A stretch of DNA of 11,914 nt, from NCBI GenBank assembly GCA_937902905.1, contig CALELW010000125.1:1-11914 (forward strand). Reading direction: 5' to 3'. The translations under genes were made by a program, and so were the position numbers. Position 1 is the stretch's first letter. Each line of letters starts with the position of its first letter. This document shows, in pieces, positions 1-8,219 of the stretch. The notes beneath the pieces were generated by a model. The model searched no databases and was not told where the DNA came from. It worked only from the letters and a program-made list of their open reading frames with translations. The stretch comes from an uncultured Clostridium sp. (GTDB taxonomy: Bacteria; Bacillota; Clostridia; Lachnospirales; Lachnospiraceae).

Positions 1-2854
1 TGCTGACAAACGTTGGTTTGACATCACCTGCAAGATTATTTCCTTTCCTTTTGTCCTGCTCTACCGCATTTTGAATTTCTGCCTGACATTTTCAAAGGTA
101 ATTCTAAATGTGATTTTACTGGTTTTGATTATTGGTGGAATTGCCGGTGGGATTTTGTACGCCAAAATGCTTCCAATGTATCAAGATGCCTGTGAGCAGG
201 CATACGACAAACTGTCAAACCTGAACGAAAACAGTTTTCATATGTTTTCTAACACCGTCATCTACGACAAAGACGGAAAGAAAATTGGTGAAATCGACAG
301 TGGTTCTTATAAATATGTAAAAATCAATAAAATTTCGGAATATATCCAGTATGGATACATAGCAACCGAAGACAAAAAATTTATGGAACACCGTGGCATT
401 GACTTGCAGTCGATTACACGTGCCGGCATTTCTCTCATTACCAATAAAGGAGAAATCACTCAGGGCGGAAGTACCATTACCCAGCAGGTCATCAAAAATA
501 ATCTGCTGTCACAAAAGCAGTCTTTCGGAAGAAAATTAACCGAAGTTTTACTTGCTCCGGCACTGGAGCAGAAATACAACAAAGCCGATATTATGGAGTT
601 CTACTGCAATAGTAATTTCTATGGCAACCAGTGTTACGGCGTAGAGACCGCAAGCAAATTTTACTTTGGCTGCTCTGCCAAAGATGTGACACTTGGCCAG
701 GCTGCCATGCTCTGTGGTATTTCCAATAGCCCAAATAATTACAATCCGATTGCGAGCATGAAACTTGCGAAAGAAAAGCAGCTTCAGGTTCTAAATAACA
801 TGTTAGAACAGGGTTATATCACAAAAAAACAGTTTAATAAGGCAAAAAATGAAGAAATTACCATTGTTGGTCTGGACACTAGTTCCTCTTCAGAAAATTA
901 CATGATGAGTTATGCCATTGACCGGGCAACCATCCAATTGATGAAGGAACACGGTTTTAAATTCCAGTACAACTTTTCTTCCAAAAAAGAGCAGGATGCT
1001 TATAACAAAAAATACTCCACGGAATACAGCAAACGCTCAGCAGAAATCCGCGCAGGTGGTTATAAAATATACACTTCGCTGAATCCAAAGATTCAAAAGC
1101 GCCTGCAAAAATCCGTATCAAAAACCTTATCGACTTTTACGGAGAAAAGTAAAAAAACGAAAAAATACGCATTGCAGAGTGCGGCCATGTGTATCGACAA
1201 TGAAACACAATATGTAGTTGCCGTAGTAGGTGGCAGAACGCAGAACGACCAGTATAACCGTGCCTTTCTTTCGAAACGGCAGCCCGGTTCTACCATCAAA
1301 CCGCTTTTGGATTACGCACCGGCGATTGATAATGGCGTTATCAATGGCTCAACCGTTATTAACGACCACAAGGTCTATTGGGATAACACCAACAAAAAAA
1401 GTTACAGTCCAAGTAACAGTGGCGGCGGCTATCACGGAAATGTCACCGTCCGCGAAGGACTTGCGAGAAGTTTAAATACCGTTGCTTTCCAGATTTTCAA
1501 AGAAGTCGGTACAGAAACTGCGATGAACTATTTAGATAAACTGCAGTTTTCTTCCCTCTCCTATGCCGATAATCTGGCTCCGGCAGTTTCCTTAGGCGGA
1601 TTCACTTATGGTGTTACAATTAACGATATATGCCGCGGCTATGCCACACTGGAGAATAATGGTAAAATGAGTTCGCGTACCTGTCTTGTTAAAATTGAAC
1701 ACGAGACAAATGGAACCGTTTACGAGGCACCGGAACTCGAGGACAGTGAAACGGAAGTTTACTCCGCAGACACCTCTTTCATTATGAAAGATATGATGCA
1801 GGGTACATTTAATGAATCTTACGGAACCGGTCATGCAGGATATAACAGCAAACAGATTTACGCCGGTAAAACCGGTACGACAAGCAGCAACAAAGATGCC
1901 TGGTTCTGCGGTTTTTCGAGTTACTACACAACGGCTGTCTGGATTGGTTACGACACACCGCGCAAAATGCCCGGTATGTACGGAAGCACCTATCCGCTCC
2001 GTATCTGGTCAAGTTTTATGAACGGACTTCATAAAAACAAAAAGCAGGCAAACTTTGACCTCCCGGAAACCATTGAACTGCGAAGAGTGTCCGGTGGAAA
2101 CTTATCTTCCTCGGCAAAGGAAATCAGTTATAATCCGTTAAAACGCTATTACAACCAGCGTCCGGGCGGCTATGACTATTATTCGCAGCAAAACAGCGAC
2201 AGAAAATCAAACTGGGAAAAAGAATACAAATTATCCGCTTCCAAAAAAGAAGCAGAAAAAGCTGTTGCCTCTTTTGAAAAATACAAAATCAAAGACGTCA
2301 AAACCGCTTCTGCTTTTGAGGATGAATATGATAAGGTAAATGCAATTATTGCAAAAATCCCGGATGAATACGAGCAGGGACCTTATAAAGAGCGTGTAGC
2401 CACCAAATATAACTCGCTAAAAGATATTGTCAAAAAGAAATGGGAAAAGGCAATTAAAGAAGCAAAAGCCGATGAGGCAGACAAAATACAGAAGCAGCAA
2501 AAGATTGATGCGGAAAACGCAGCAACAGAAGCAAACAATACCTTAAAGGCAAATCGTCTAAAAAAAGCTAAATGGTATATTGACGCTTTGAAAAAGAGAA
2601 AATACTATAATGCAACAACAAAATCTTTGATTAAAGATGGAAAAGCTGCCATCAAACGGCTGAAAGGATACAGTGAATATGATTCCTATAAAGCCTCCTT
2701 TGACAGTGCCGTAAAACGTGCCGAAACACTTCCGACAAAACAGGAAACACCGGACATTGGCGGCACACCATCCGATAACACACCGGTAAATCCGGATAAT
2801 TACACGGATGCAACCGCTGTACCTACCGAAACACCGGTACCGGCAGCTCCGTAA
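1..2854 (+). CDS. Class A penicillin-binding protein (glycosyltransferase/transpeptidase), 5' end missing
   Basis: Bifunctional peptidoglycan synthase: it polymerises lipid II into glycan strands and cross-links the peptides outside the membrane. Residues are numbered from the TTG at 71. There is one membrane anchor (about 11-31), then a GT51 domain with the catalytic Glu100 in ATEDKKF, GGSTITQQ at 132-139 and a conserved helix near 170-180. The transpeptidase has S407-T-I-K410, S467-L-N and K600-T-G, so all three active-site motifs are intact. Residues about 711-890 form a Lys/Ala/Glu-rich, probably helical extension, and the last 35 or so are Pro/Thr-rich. The frame is open from base 2 (no stop), and there is no ribosome binding site before TTG 71, so the true start lies left of the window. 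Family assignment is firm; which paralogue it is cannot be told. It ends at a shared terminator facing a convergent operon. Confidence 0.95.
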   Translation, partial: ADKRWFDITCKIISFPFVLLYRILNFCLTFSKVILNVILLVLIIGGIAGGILYAKMLPMYQDACEQAYDKLSNLNENSFHMFSNTVIYDKDGKKIGEIDSGSYKYVKINKISEYIQYGYIATEDKKFMEHRGIDLQSITRAGISLITNKGEITQGGSTITQQVIKNNLLSQKQSFGRKLTEVLLAPALEQKYNKADIMEFYCNSNFYGNQCYGVETASKFYFGCSAKDVTLGQAAMLCGISNSPNNYNPIASMKLAKEKQLQVLNNMLEQGYITKKQFNKAKNEEITIVGLDTSSSSENYMMSYAIDRATIQLMKEHGFKFQYNFSSKKEQDAYNKKYSTEYSKRSAEIRAGGYKIYTSLNPKIQKRLQKSVSKTLSTFTEKSKKTKKYALQSAAMCIDNETQYVVAVVGGRTQNDQYNRAFLSKRQPGSTIKPLLDYAPAIDNGVINGSTVINDHKVYWDNTNKKSYSPSNSGGGYHGNVTVREGLARSLNTVAFQIFKEVGTETAMNYLDKLQFSSLSYADNLAPAVSLGGFTYGVTINDICRGYATLENNGKMSSRTCLVKIEHETNGTVYEAPELEDSETEVYSADTSFIMKDMMQGTFNESYGTGHAGYNSKQIYAGKTGTTSSNKDAWFCGFSSYYTTAVWIGYDTPRKMPGMYGSTYPLRIWSSFMNGLHKNKKQANFDLPETIELRRVSGGNLSSSAKEISYNPLKRYYNQRPGGYDYYSQQNSDRKSNWEKEYKLSASKKEAEKAVASFEKYKIKDVKTASAFEDEYDKVNAIIAKIPDEYEQGPYKERVATKYNSLKDIVKKKWEKAIKEAKADEADKIQKQQKIDAENAATEANNTLKANRLKKAKWYIDALKKRKYYNATTKSLIKDGKAAIKRLKGYSEYDSYKASFDSAVKRAETLPTKQETPDIGGTPSDNTPVNPDNYTDATAVPTETPVPAAP

Positions 2855-2872
2855 CAATTACTGATTGCCAAT

Positions 2873-2920
2873 AAAAAAGGACTACGATTCATTGCTTTAT
2901 GATTCGTAGTCCCTTTTATT
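2873..2920. terminator. Bidirectional intrinsic terminator between convergent genes
   Basis: A 14-bp stem with one mismatch (arms 2879-2892 and 2899-2912, 6-base loop TGCTTT) is flanked by an A-run on the left and a T-run on the right. It can therefore form a hairpin followed by U residues when read from either strand. It lies 18 bases after the penicillin-binding protein stop, and its right side overlaps the stop codon of the minus-strand glycosylase, so it plausibly ends both transcripts. Confidence 0.85.
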
Positions 2921-3413
2921 TTTGTTTTATCTGTTCTGACCAGATTTCAACGAGCCGGTCCAAAGAATAGGCTGCATTTGCCGGACTTGTCGAAGGAAGT
3001 CCAATTGCTTTTATTCCAACCTTCTTTTCCTGATACTTCGCGAAAAGTTTTTCCGCCAATTTTCCATTTGCATAGATTTTCCTTATTTTCGAGTATTCTA
3101 CTATAGTCGTAATATCTGCCGGTACCACATCTTTAATGCTGCTGTCACTCGAACCGGTAATCTTACACTGCCAAACCACGTCATATACTGCGATGTGATT
3201 TCTTAACAGCATTTCCTTTTTCTCTTCAATGGAATCCGGTACCTTCTCCTGTACAATGGCCGCTAACACCCTCCAAAAACGGTTCTGTGGATGTCCATAA
3301 TAAAATCCCTGCTCTCGCGACTTCACGGAAGGAAAACTTCCCAGTATTAAGATTTCCGAATTCTTATCATATACCGGCTCAAATTCATGACGCACCAATT
3401 GCTCTTTTTTCAC
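2916..3413 (-). CDS. Hypoxanthine-DNA (deoxyinosine) glycosylase, UDG superfamily family 6
   Basis: Removes hypoxanthine (deaminated adenine) from DNA, the first step of base excision repair; cytoplasmic. The 165 residues cover the full single-domain family length. Near the N-terminus is LILGSFPSVKS (22-32) followed by FYYGHPQNRFW (37-47), in which Asn44 corresponds to the catalytic Asn described for archaeal family 6 HDG. The C-terminal motif LPSTSPANA (139-147) is the DNA-intercalating/binding loop seen in this superfamily. The start is GTG at 3413, because AAAGGAGG sits seven bases upstream and directly follows the stop of the membrane-protein gene (gap 13 bases). The only nearby ATG (3420) is out of frame. 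It is the last gene of a three-gene operon. Mug-type G:T/U glycosylase is the alternative, but the YYGHPQNRFW signature favours HDG. Confidence 0.88.
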   Translation of the reverse strand: MKKEQLVRHEFEPVYDKNSEILILGSFPSVKSREQGFYYGHPQNRFWRVLAAIVQEKVPDSIEEKKEMLLRNHIAVYDVVWQCKITGSSDSSIKDVVPADITTIVEYSKIRKIYANGKLAEKLFAKYQEKKVGIKAIGLPSTSPANAAYSLDRLVEIWSEQIKQK

Positions 3414-3426
3414 AAAGCATCCTCCT

Positions 3427-4209
3427 TTACCGCTTTAATTTCCGCTCCCGAAACTCACTCCATCTCTCTTTTAACTGAAGTTTTTTAATCGTCTTATCAT
3501 ATGCATAAATCTTTAACTTCGGAAATGCCCCAAAAAAGCGCAGTTCTCTTTTTTGCAAAAGAACCGAAACTCTGCGGATTTTTACCCATATGCCGTTTTC
3601 ATCGCTGATGAGTGGCTCCGGAATTTTCTCCGAGAAATTTTCCATAATTTGATTTGCGGAATCATTTAAGTAGGCATGAATGGTTGCCAGATGCTTGTTT
3701 AACTGCTTCCAGTTTGCTATGGTTAAGAGCAAATCGGTAATAAACAGCAAAAGAAAAAACACACTCACCAAAAATAAGATACTGTTTTCCATATAAGAAA
3801 ACAATCGAAACAGTGCCGGCTGCACAAAAAATTTTACCGAAAAGCAGCCAATGCCAAATGCCAGCGCACCGTACAGACAAATCCGCCCATTTAAATGAAA
3901 TGGGAAATCACTATAATCCCACCACCTCGTGCGAAACATCTTTTCCATCGTATATGAGACAAGATATTCCAATGCACAGCACAAAAGAGCGGACAGAACA
4001 AACACCGCTGCCGGATTTTGCACATAATACAGCGCATAATAGCAGCCCAGTGCCCCTGCACCATAAATCGGACACAATGGTCCTAATAAAAATCCCCGGT
4101 TAATCAACTGTTTCTCATTATGCAAAGAGCAAACTGTAGACTCCCACAGCCATCCCAAAAAACTATACACAAAAAAACTTAAAACAATCGTACAGCTCCA
4201 TATTATCAT
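3427..4209 (-). CDS. CmpB-like multi-pass membrane protein (putative ABC-transporter type IV family)
   Basis: Integral membrane protein of the family annotated as putative ABC-transporter permease (Pfam ABC_trans_CmpB); its true function is unknown and no ATPase partner is adjacent. Five hydrophobic segments lie near residues 4-24, 45-62, 67-86, 110-130 and 140-168 of 260. Family hallmarks are NRGFLLGPLCPIYGAG (37-52), the acidic EYLVSYTMEKMF (81-92) and RWWDYSDFPFHLNGRICLYG (95-114). The last 90 or so residues are basic and presumably cytoplasmic. I start it at ATG 4209 (MIIWSC), not the longer frame from 4266: GGAG lies nine bases upstream, the 19 extra residues are just charged sequence overlapping the previous gene, and ATG 4209 gives a classic four-base ATGA overlap with that gene's stop. 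Translational coupling with the HD-domain protein is likely. Confidence 0.82.
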   Translation of the reverse strand: MIIWSCTIVLSFFVYSFLGWLWESTVCSLHNEKQLINRGFLLGPLCPIYGAGALGCYYALYYVQNPAAVFVLSALLCCALEYLVSYTMEKMFRTRWWDYSDFPFHLNGRICLYGALAFGIGCFSVKFFVQPALFRLFSYMENSILFLVSVFFLLLFITDLLLTIANWKQLNKHLATIHAYLNDSANQIMENFSEKIPEPLISDENGIWVKIRRVSVLLQKRELRFFGAFPKLKIYAYDKTIKKLQLKERWSEFRERKLKR

Positions 4210-4688
4210 CTGCTTTTTCTCCGTTTTCTTTTTCGTATCCCTTTTATTGTTTCCTCGCTGGCACATATTTTATCTGCTAAGCAGACAATCCATGCCTCCT
4301 TTGTCTGTGGTGGTACAATCGTTAATGGAAACATATGCTTGACGATAATATCAGCTTCCCGTTTTGTAATCGGATAATCTCTTTTCGCATTTTTTAGTGA
4401 TGTATAGGGGTGAGAAAAGCCATGCAGCCGATGTCCGTTGTCCGGATTATGCCAGTCATACAAAAAATAATCATGAAGCAATGCTCCCCGTATCATCGCT
4501 TTTCGATTCACGGAAAGATGCAGAAACTCCACGATTCTACAGCTGTATTCCGCAACAGCGATGCAATGGTTAAAAACCGTCACATCGCCGTGCTGGATAT
4601 AATTTTTATTTTCCTGAATTGGCCCTTCCTGCATCAGAGCAGACAAGTGCTTAACAATCTCTTTTTTGTACCGGCTCATACCTATCAC
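4206..4688 (-). CDS. HD-domain metal-dependent phosphohydrolase
   Basis: Small (160 aa) HD-superfamily protein, expected to be a cytoplasmic metal-dependent phosphatase or phosphodiesterase; the substrate cannot be read from sequence. Metal ligands are visible in family order: His41 in FNHCIAVAEY, His72-Asp73 in ALLHDYFLYDW, His89/His93 in HGFSHPYTSL, His118 in IVKHMFPLT, and Asp139 in CLADKICASEE. The extra histidines between the HD pair and the final Asp suggest a two-metal site. The C-terminus is very basic (RKRKRRKSR). A GTG at 4688 is chosen because GGAAA lies about seven bases upstream; an in-frame ATG three codons later (4679) is the alternative. It leads an operon with the CmpB-like protein (ATGA overlap) and the hypoxanthine-DNA glycosylase, so a role linked to nucleotide damage is possible but unproven. 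Confidence 0.83.
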   Translation of the reverse strand: MIGMSRYKKEIVKHLSALMQEGPIQENKNYIQHGDVTVFNHCIAVAEYSCRIVEFLHLSVNRKAMIRGALLHDYFLYDWHNPDNGHRLHGFSHPYTSLKNAKRDYPITKREADIIVKHMFPLTIVPPQTKEAWIVCLADKICASEETIKGIRKRKRRKSR

Positions 4689-4716
4689 TCACTTATTTCC
4701 ATTGCAATTTTTCTCT

Positions 4717-4725
4717 ATTCTAACA
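4717..4725 (-). promoter_or_regulatory. Extended -10 promoter for the HD-CmpB-glycosylase operon
   Basis: Read on the minus strand this is TG-T-TAGAAT, an extended -10 element matching TATAAT at five of six bases. No good -35 is present 17 bases upstream, which is common with extended -10 promoters. The predicted transcript starts near 4710, giving a leader of about 22 bases before the GTG at 4688. It lies in the 64-base gap after the ABC permease stop, where I see no clear terminator, so read-through from the exporter operon is also possible. Confidence 0.45.
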
Positions 4726-4752
4726 CATCCTTTCAATTCCCACCACATTTTT

Positions 4753-7476
4753 TTACTCTCGATTTTTAAGAACCTCTGCCGGTGTCATCTTCTTTAATCT
4801 GCCAACCAGTACACGATTGATAACAAAATAGCAAATCATAATCAGGGCAAAGACTGCCACATACAGCCATGGCTCAAACGACAAATCCAGTCCGCATGCA
4901 ATGTTACTTACCAGATATCTTGGGTACATCCAATCCATAATTGCCTTTGATAACGGTATGTTGATAATTGCGGAAACAAGCACTATATAAAAGTTTCCAT
5001 CCAGATAAAGTTTCCGAATTTCCTTTGTCCGGAATCCAAACACCTTCATTAAGGAAATGGAATATGCGGAGCGGTCAATCATCACTTTCATCATCAAATA
5101 CATTACGAGGATAAAGATTAACGTGGAAACAATTGTTATGGTAATGACCATATTAACCATCATCTGCATAAATATATCTGCTGATTTCTCAATATCTTCC
5201 TTCGTCGTTGTTGCGTATAAACGTCCGGAAGGAATCTTTAAATCTTTGTTTGAAAAAATCGTATTGTAATAATCATCCTGCTCACCAAATAAGTCTCTGG
5301 CACTATCAATATCCATAAAGACATAGAACGCCGGCGCATACTGACAAATATCGGTCACTTCAAATGCATACAAGGTATCCGTTTCCTCATCTTTTAATGT
5401 GAATTCATCGCCAACAGACAACTCATATTTCTGGGCAAGGGCAGACGAAGCAACTACTTTTCCTTTTCCCTTCTCAACATTAGCATCAAAATACGGATTT
5501 CCTTTTTCGATTCCGAGAACCGTAATATCCCAGTTATAGCCGTATATCTGTTTTTTCATCGTCTTAGCAAGTGCCGGACTGCCGCCATCCGGTACCTCTT
5601 TTTCCGGGTATTTCAACGTATACATATAATTGTAATTTGTATCGGCAACGTTATTATCACGCACATGAATACAGAGTTCGTAGCAGTCTAAGCTAATCAT
5701 CATGCAGAGTAACGCAATAAACATACCAACTGCCACCGTAATGCCCGCACGGGATTCTCTCAACATCTGGCGGATACGGAACATTTTCAAAAAGCTCATT
5801 TTCCCTAATTGAATCGTCTTCTGCTTTTTCTTTTTTGTCTCATTTCGTATCAGCGAAAGAGCTGTTCTTGAAAGTTTCTTCCGAATCACAATATAATTAA
5901 CAACACACGCCATAACCGGCGGCATAAATACGCCGTAAAGAATCAAATATACCGGTACTTGAACTGTGATTTCCGGCATAGAGAAGTACGCAAGGCAATC
6001 CTGCATCTGCACAGGGATTCCGACCGGACTGATTGCTGCCAAAAATCCAAGGATTCCGGCAAGGGTCGTTACCACCACAGGCAGCATCAGATAATGACGC
6101 ATCAGTTCGCGTCTGGCTACCCCGAGTGCATACAAAGTTCCAATGATGGAGCTCTCTTTTTCAATGCTATGTACAGTAAAGACAGAAATCACATAGGCAA
6201 ATAAAATAATCAAAATGACACCAAATACAAGCCCCGCTGAAATATTAATTTGCTGGTCATCCGCTGAAGCACCGATTCTTGGATTATCTTCTGCCGTCAC
6301 AAAAGACTGCAGATTGGCAAGATTCACATCCATCTCATCGATAAATTCGTCAGCACCATTTTTCAGTTCATCCACACCATCCTGCAATTTAGAAGCACCT
6401 TTGCCCGCCTTTTCCACACCGTCCGTATACGATGACAGTCCGTCTTTATACTGTTTAAGGGCATCCAGATTTTCCTTGGCACTCTTCCACGCCATAGCCG
6501 TAATCCCCGACTGTGATGTAATCATATGATTCAGCTCATTGGCATAATTATTTTCAGTCAACGATACCGAACTGCCACTTTCCTTTAATGCTTCTTCGGT
6601 CTGCTCTAGTGCATTTTCAAATAATTTTTCCGGCACAAGATTCAGTTTGTTTTTATAACGATTGAGTTTTCGAAGTCCATCTGCCAGTTTTTTCGCACCT
6701 TTTGACAAATCATCAATTCCATCATCGATATCGGTCACTTTACCACCAGTTCTATCCCAATAATCCTGAAAGAATGAATCCGATATTTCGTCCGCATCCA
6801 CTTTAAAATCATTCAAAATATCCTTGACGTCGTCAGAAGTTGTCGTGCTTTTGAGACGGTAAGCATACAAATATTCTTCTGACTGAGCTGCCAGATGAGA
6901 CTGTTTCAGCTTATTGTATGCACGTTCACCGACAAATGCTGTACCAAAGTTTTTGCTGTCTACAATCGTATCTGACATTTTTCGAAATGGCGCATCATAA
7001 TCCGGTGTTGTCGCGATACCCGTTACCTGAAATTTGATTTTTCCAAGCGTAATCTGACTGCCCACCGTATACTGATGTTCCTCTGCATAACGTCTCTCTA
7101 ACACAATTTCGTTCTCTTTGTCTGCCAGACGTCCCTCGCGCAGTGCAACCAAATCGATTTTCTGACGATTTTGAAACACACGAATCGTCTCTTTCTGCTT
7201 GGCAAAATCCAGATAAAACATCTTTTCCAGTTCCACATCGTGCTCTGCAAGAACTTTTTTATTATCTTTTGATAACGGCACAAAACAAGTAAACTGACCA
7301 TCTTCCATGTGATTTTTCTCAGCCTGTTCATCCACGCCCCGCACAATCGTTTCTCCGGCACCAACTAAAGAGCCAATCATATACATACAAAGAATAATTA
7401 AAAGCCCCAGTGCCAGATAGCGAAAGAGATTTTCTTTTAAATCGCGCAAAACTCTTTTTCTTAAAATTTTCTGCAT
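4753..7476 (-). CDS. ABC exporter permease with two FtsX domains and large extracytoplasmic domains
   Basis: Membrane subunit of a MacB/LolC-type (FtsX superfamily) ABC system that would couple ATP hydrolysis to export or to work on envelope substrates. In 907 residues, about eight membrane segments are visible: one at 17-39, three at 411-435, 463-485 and 508-530, then one at 578-598 and three at 773-798, 829-847 and 869-889. This is a duplicated one-plus-three plan. Extracytoplasmic domain 1 (40-410) has an EIVLERRY...VGSQITLG...VTGI block echoed in domain 2 (600-770) by VVASSALAQKY...VGDEFTLK...VTDI. Domain 1 also carries a helical insert (247-385) rich in G-x-x-x-L heptads. Each half has an ALGV/VFGF coupling motif after its first inner helix. 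The start is ATG 7476, with GGAGG eight bases upstream; the longer frame to 7545 would overlap the ATPase gene. The substrate is unknown. Confidence 0.9.
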   Translation of the reverse strand: MQKILRKRVLRDLKENLFRYLALGLLIILCMYMIGSLVGAGETIVRGVDEQAEKNHMEDGQFTCFVPLSKDNKKVLAEHDVELEKMFYLDFAKQKETIRVFQNRQKIDLVALREGRLADKENEIVLERRYAEEHQYTVGSQITLGKIKFQVTGIATTPDYDAPFRKMSDTIVDSKNFGTAFVGERAYNKLKQSHLAAQSEEYLYAYRLKSTTTSDDVKDILNDFKVDADEISDSFFQDYWDRTGGKVTDIDDGIDDLSKGAKKLADGLRKLNRYKNKLNLVPEKLFENALEQTEEALKESGSSVSLTENNYANELNHMITSQSGITAMAWKSAKENLDALKQYKDGLSSYTDGVEKAGKGASKLQDGVDELKNGADEFIDEMDVNLANLQSFVTAEDNPRIGASADDQQINISAGLVFGVILIILFAYVISVFTVHSIEKESSIIGTLYALGVARRELMRHYLMLPVVVTTLAGILGFLAAISPVGIPVQMQDCLAYFSMPEITVQVPVYLILYGVFMPPVMACVVNYIVIRKKLSRTALSLIRNETKKKKQKTIQLGKMSFLKMFRIRQMLRESRAGITVAVGMFIALLCMMISLDCYELCIHVRDNNVADTNYNYMYTLKYPEKEVPDGGSPALAKTMKKQIYGYNWDITVLGIEKGNPYFDANVEKGKGKVVASSALAQKYELSVGDEFTLKDEETDTLYAFEVTDICQYAPAFYVFMDIDSARDLFGEQDDYYNTIFSNKDLKIPSGRLYATTTKEDIEKSADIFMQMMVNMVITITIVSTLIFILVMYLMMKVMIDRSAYSISLMKVFGFRTKEIRKLYLDGNFYIVLVSAIINIPLSKAIMDWMYPRYLVSNIACGLDLSFEPWLYVAVFALIMICYFVINRVLVGRLKKMTPAEVLKNRE

Positions 7477-7477
7477 T

Positions 7478-8179
7478 TTATAAATCCTCCAACTCTGCTG
7501 CCGGTACTCTTGTTTCATTTGTATACGATTTCTTAATCTGTCCATCCTTCAAAAAAATCACACGATGAACCATTTGTTTTATACTATTATTATGAGTTAC
7601 AATCAACATCGTTGTTCCGTAACGCGCATTGATTTTCTCCAGCAAAATCAAAATTTCCCGTGATGTCTTTGAGTCCAACGCCCCGGTCGGCTCATCACAC
7701 AATAACAACTTTGGATTTTTCACTAATGCCCTTGCAATTGCACAGCGCTGCTGCTGTCCACCGGAAAGCTGGAACGGGAACTTATTCTGGTGTTCTGTCA
7801 ATCCCAGAGTATCTAATAGTTCATCCACTGAAAGCGGATTATCTGTCAGAAATTCACACACCTGAATATTTTCTCTTACCGTAAGATTTGGTACAAGGTT
7901 ATAAAACTGAAAAATAAATCCCAGATTTGCACGGCGGTATTCTAATAAATCTTCCTTTTTCATCCCGAAAATTTCTGTCCCCGCCACTTTTACAGAACCG
8001 GAATCCATCGTATCCAGTCCCCCAATACAGTTTAGAAGTGTTGACTTACCAGAGCCTGAAGTCCCCTGAATAACACACATTTCTCCCTGTTCTACCTCTG
8101 TAGTAACTCCATTTAATACCTGTACAAAACTACCATCTTCTCCATAACTTTTCTTGACATCTTTGATTTCCAAATACAT
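7478..8179 (-). CDS. ABC transporter ATP-binding protein (MacB/LolD-type)
   Basis: Cytoplasmic ATPase that drives the permease encoded next to it. All nucleotide-binding motifs are intact: Walker A GTSGSGKST (39-47), Q-loop Gln91 in FIFQFYNLVP, signature LSGGQQQR (138-145), Walker B LLLCDEPTGALD (158-169) and the switch histidine His196 in IVTHN. The FYNLVPNLTVRENI stretch after the Q-loop and the 233-residue length are typical of the lipoprotein/macrolide-export branch. ATG 8179 has a good AGGAAAGGA site about seven bases upstream. The stop is one base from the permease ATG, and that gene's GGAGG lies inside the last codons here, so the two are translated together. Transcription probably starts near 8213, under a 17-bp palindrome also found at the tetR promoter. 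Confidence 0.95.
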   Translation of the reverse strand: MYLEIKDVKKSYGEDGSFVQVLNGVTTEVEQGEMCVIQGTSGSGKSTLLNCIGGLDTMDSGSVKVAGTEIFGMKKEDLLEYRRANLGFIFQFYNLVPNLTVRENIQVCEFLTDNPLSVDELLDTLGLTEHQNKFPFQLSGGQQQRCAIARALVKNPKLLLCDEPTGALDSKTSREILILLEKINARYGTTMLIVTHNNSIKQMVHRVIFLKDGQIKKSYTNETRVPAAELEDL

Positions 8180-8195
8180 ATTTTTTTCCTTTCCT

Positions 8196-8212
8196 ACATA
8201 ACATTGTTATGT
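8196..8212. promoter_or_regulatory. TetR operator at the ABC exporter promoter (17-bp palindrome)
   Basis: ACATAACATTGTTATGT is a perfect inverted repeat with 8-bp arms around one central base. A close copy (15 of 17 bases identical, one of the changes at the central base) lies at the tetR promoter (8912-8928), and the regulator gene lies between the two. An extra half-site TGTTAT is at 8216-8221, touching the -10 element. It sits between the likely transcription start and the ATPase ribosome binding site, so bound protein would block transcription. That the adjacent TetR protein binds it is inferred. Confidence 0.78.
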
Positions 8213-8219
8213 TGATGTT

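Noticed and set aside
2750..2850. Repeated ACACCGG-type words at the 3' end of the penicillin-binding protein gene
   Set aside because: These are explained by the Thr/Pro codons of the low-complexity tail; there is no regular unit length.
2558..2857. Minus-strand 99-codon frame opposite the penicillin-binding protein tail
   Set aside because: It has a Cys/Arg/Phe-rich composition typical of the complement of a Lys/Glu/Pro/Thr-rich coding region, and no start signal.
3411..3425. Near-identical GGAGGATGCTTT-start segments before the glycosylase (3414-3425) and the flavodoxin (10750-10761)
   Set aside because: A 12-base match centred on a consensus ribosome binding site is plausibly chance; the flanks do not match.
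4210..4266. Longer CmpB-like frame from 4266
   Set aside because: The extra 19 residues are charged and overlap the HD gene; ATG 4209 has GGAG and an ATGA overlap.
7474..7545. Longer permease reading frame beginning at 7545
   Set aside because: It overlaps the end of the ATPase gene by 68 bases and has no ribosome binding site; ATG 7476 has GGAGG at the right distance.
8181..8187. T7 run (A7 on the coding strand) between the ATPase ribosome binding site and its ATG, considered as a phase-variable tract
   Set aside because: A run of seven is ordinary in AT-rich DNA and there is no sign of frame or spacing variation.
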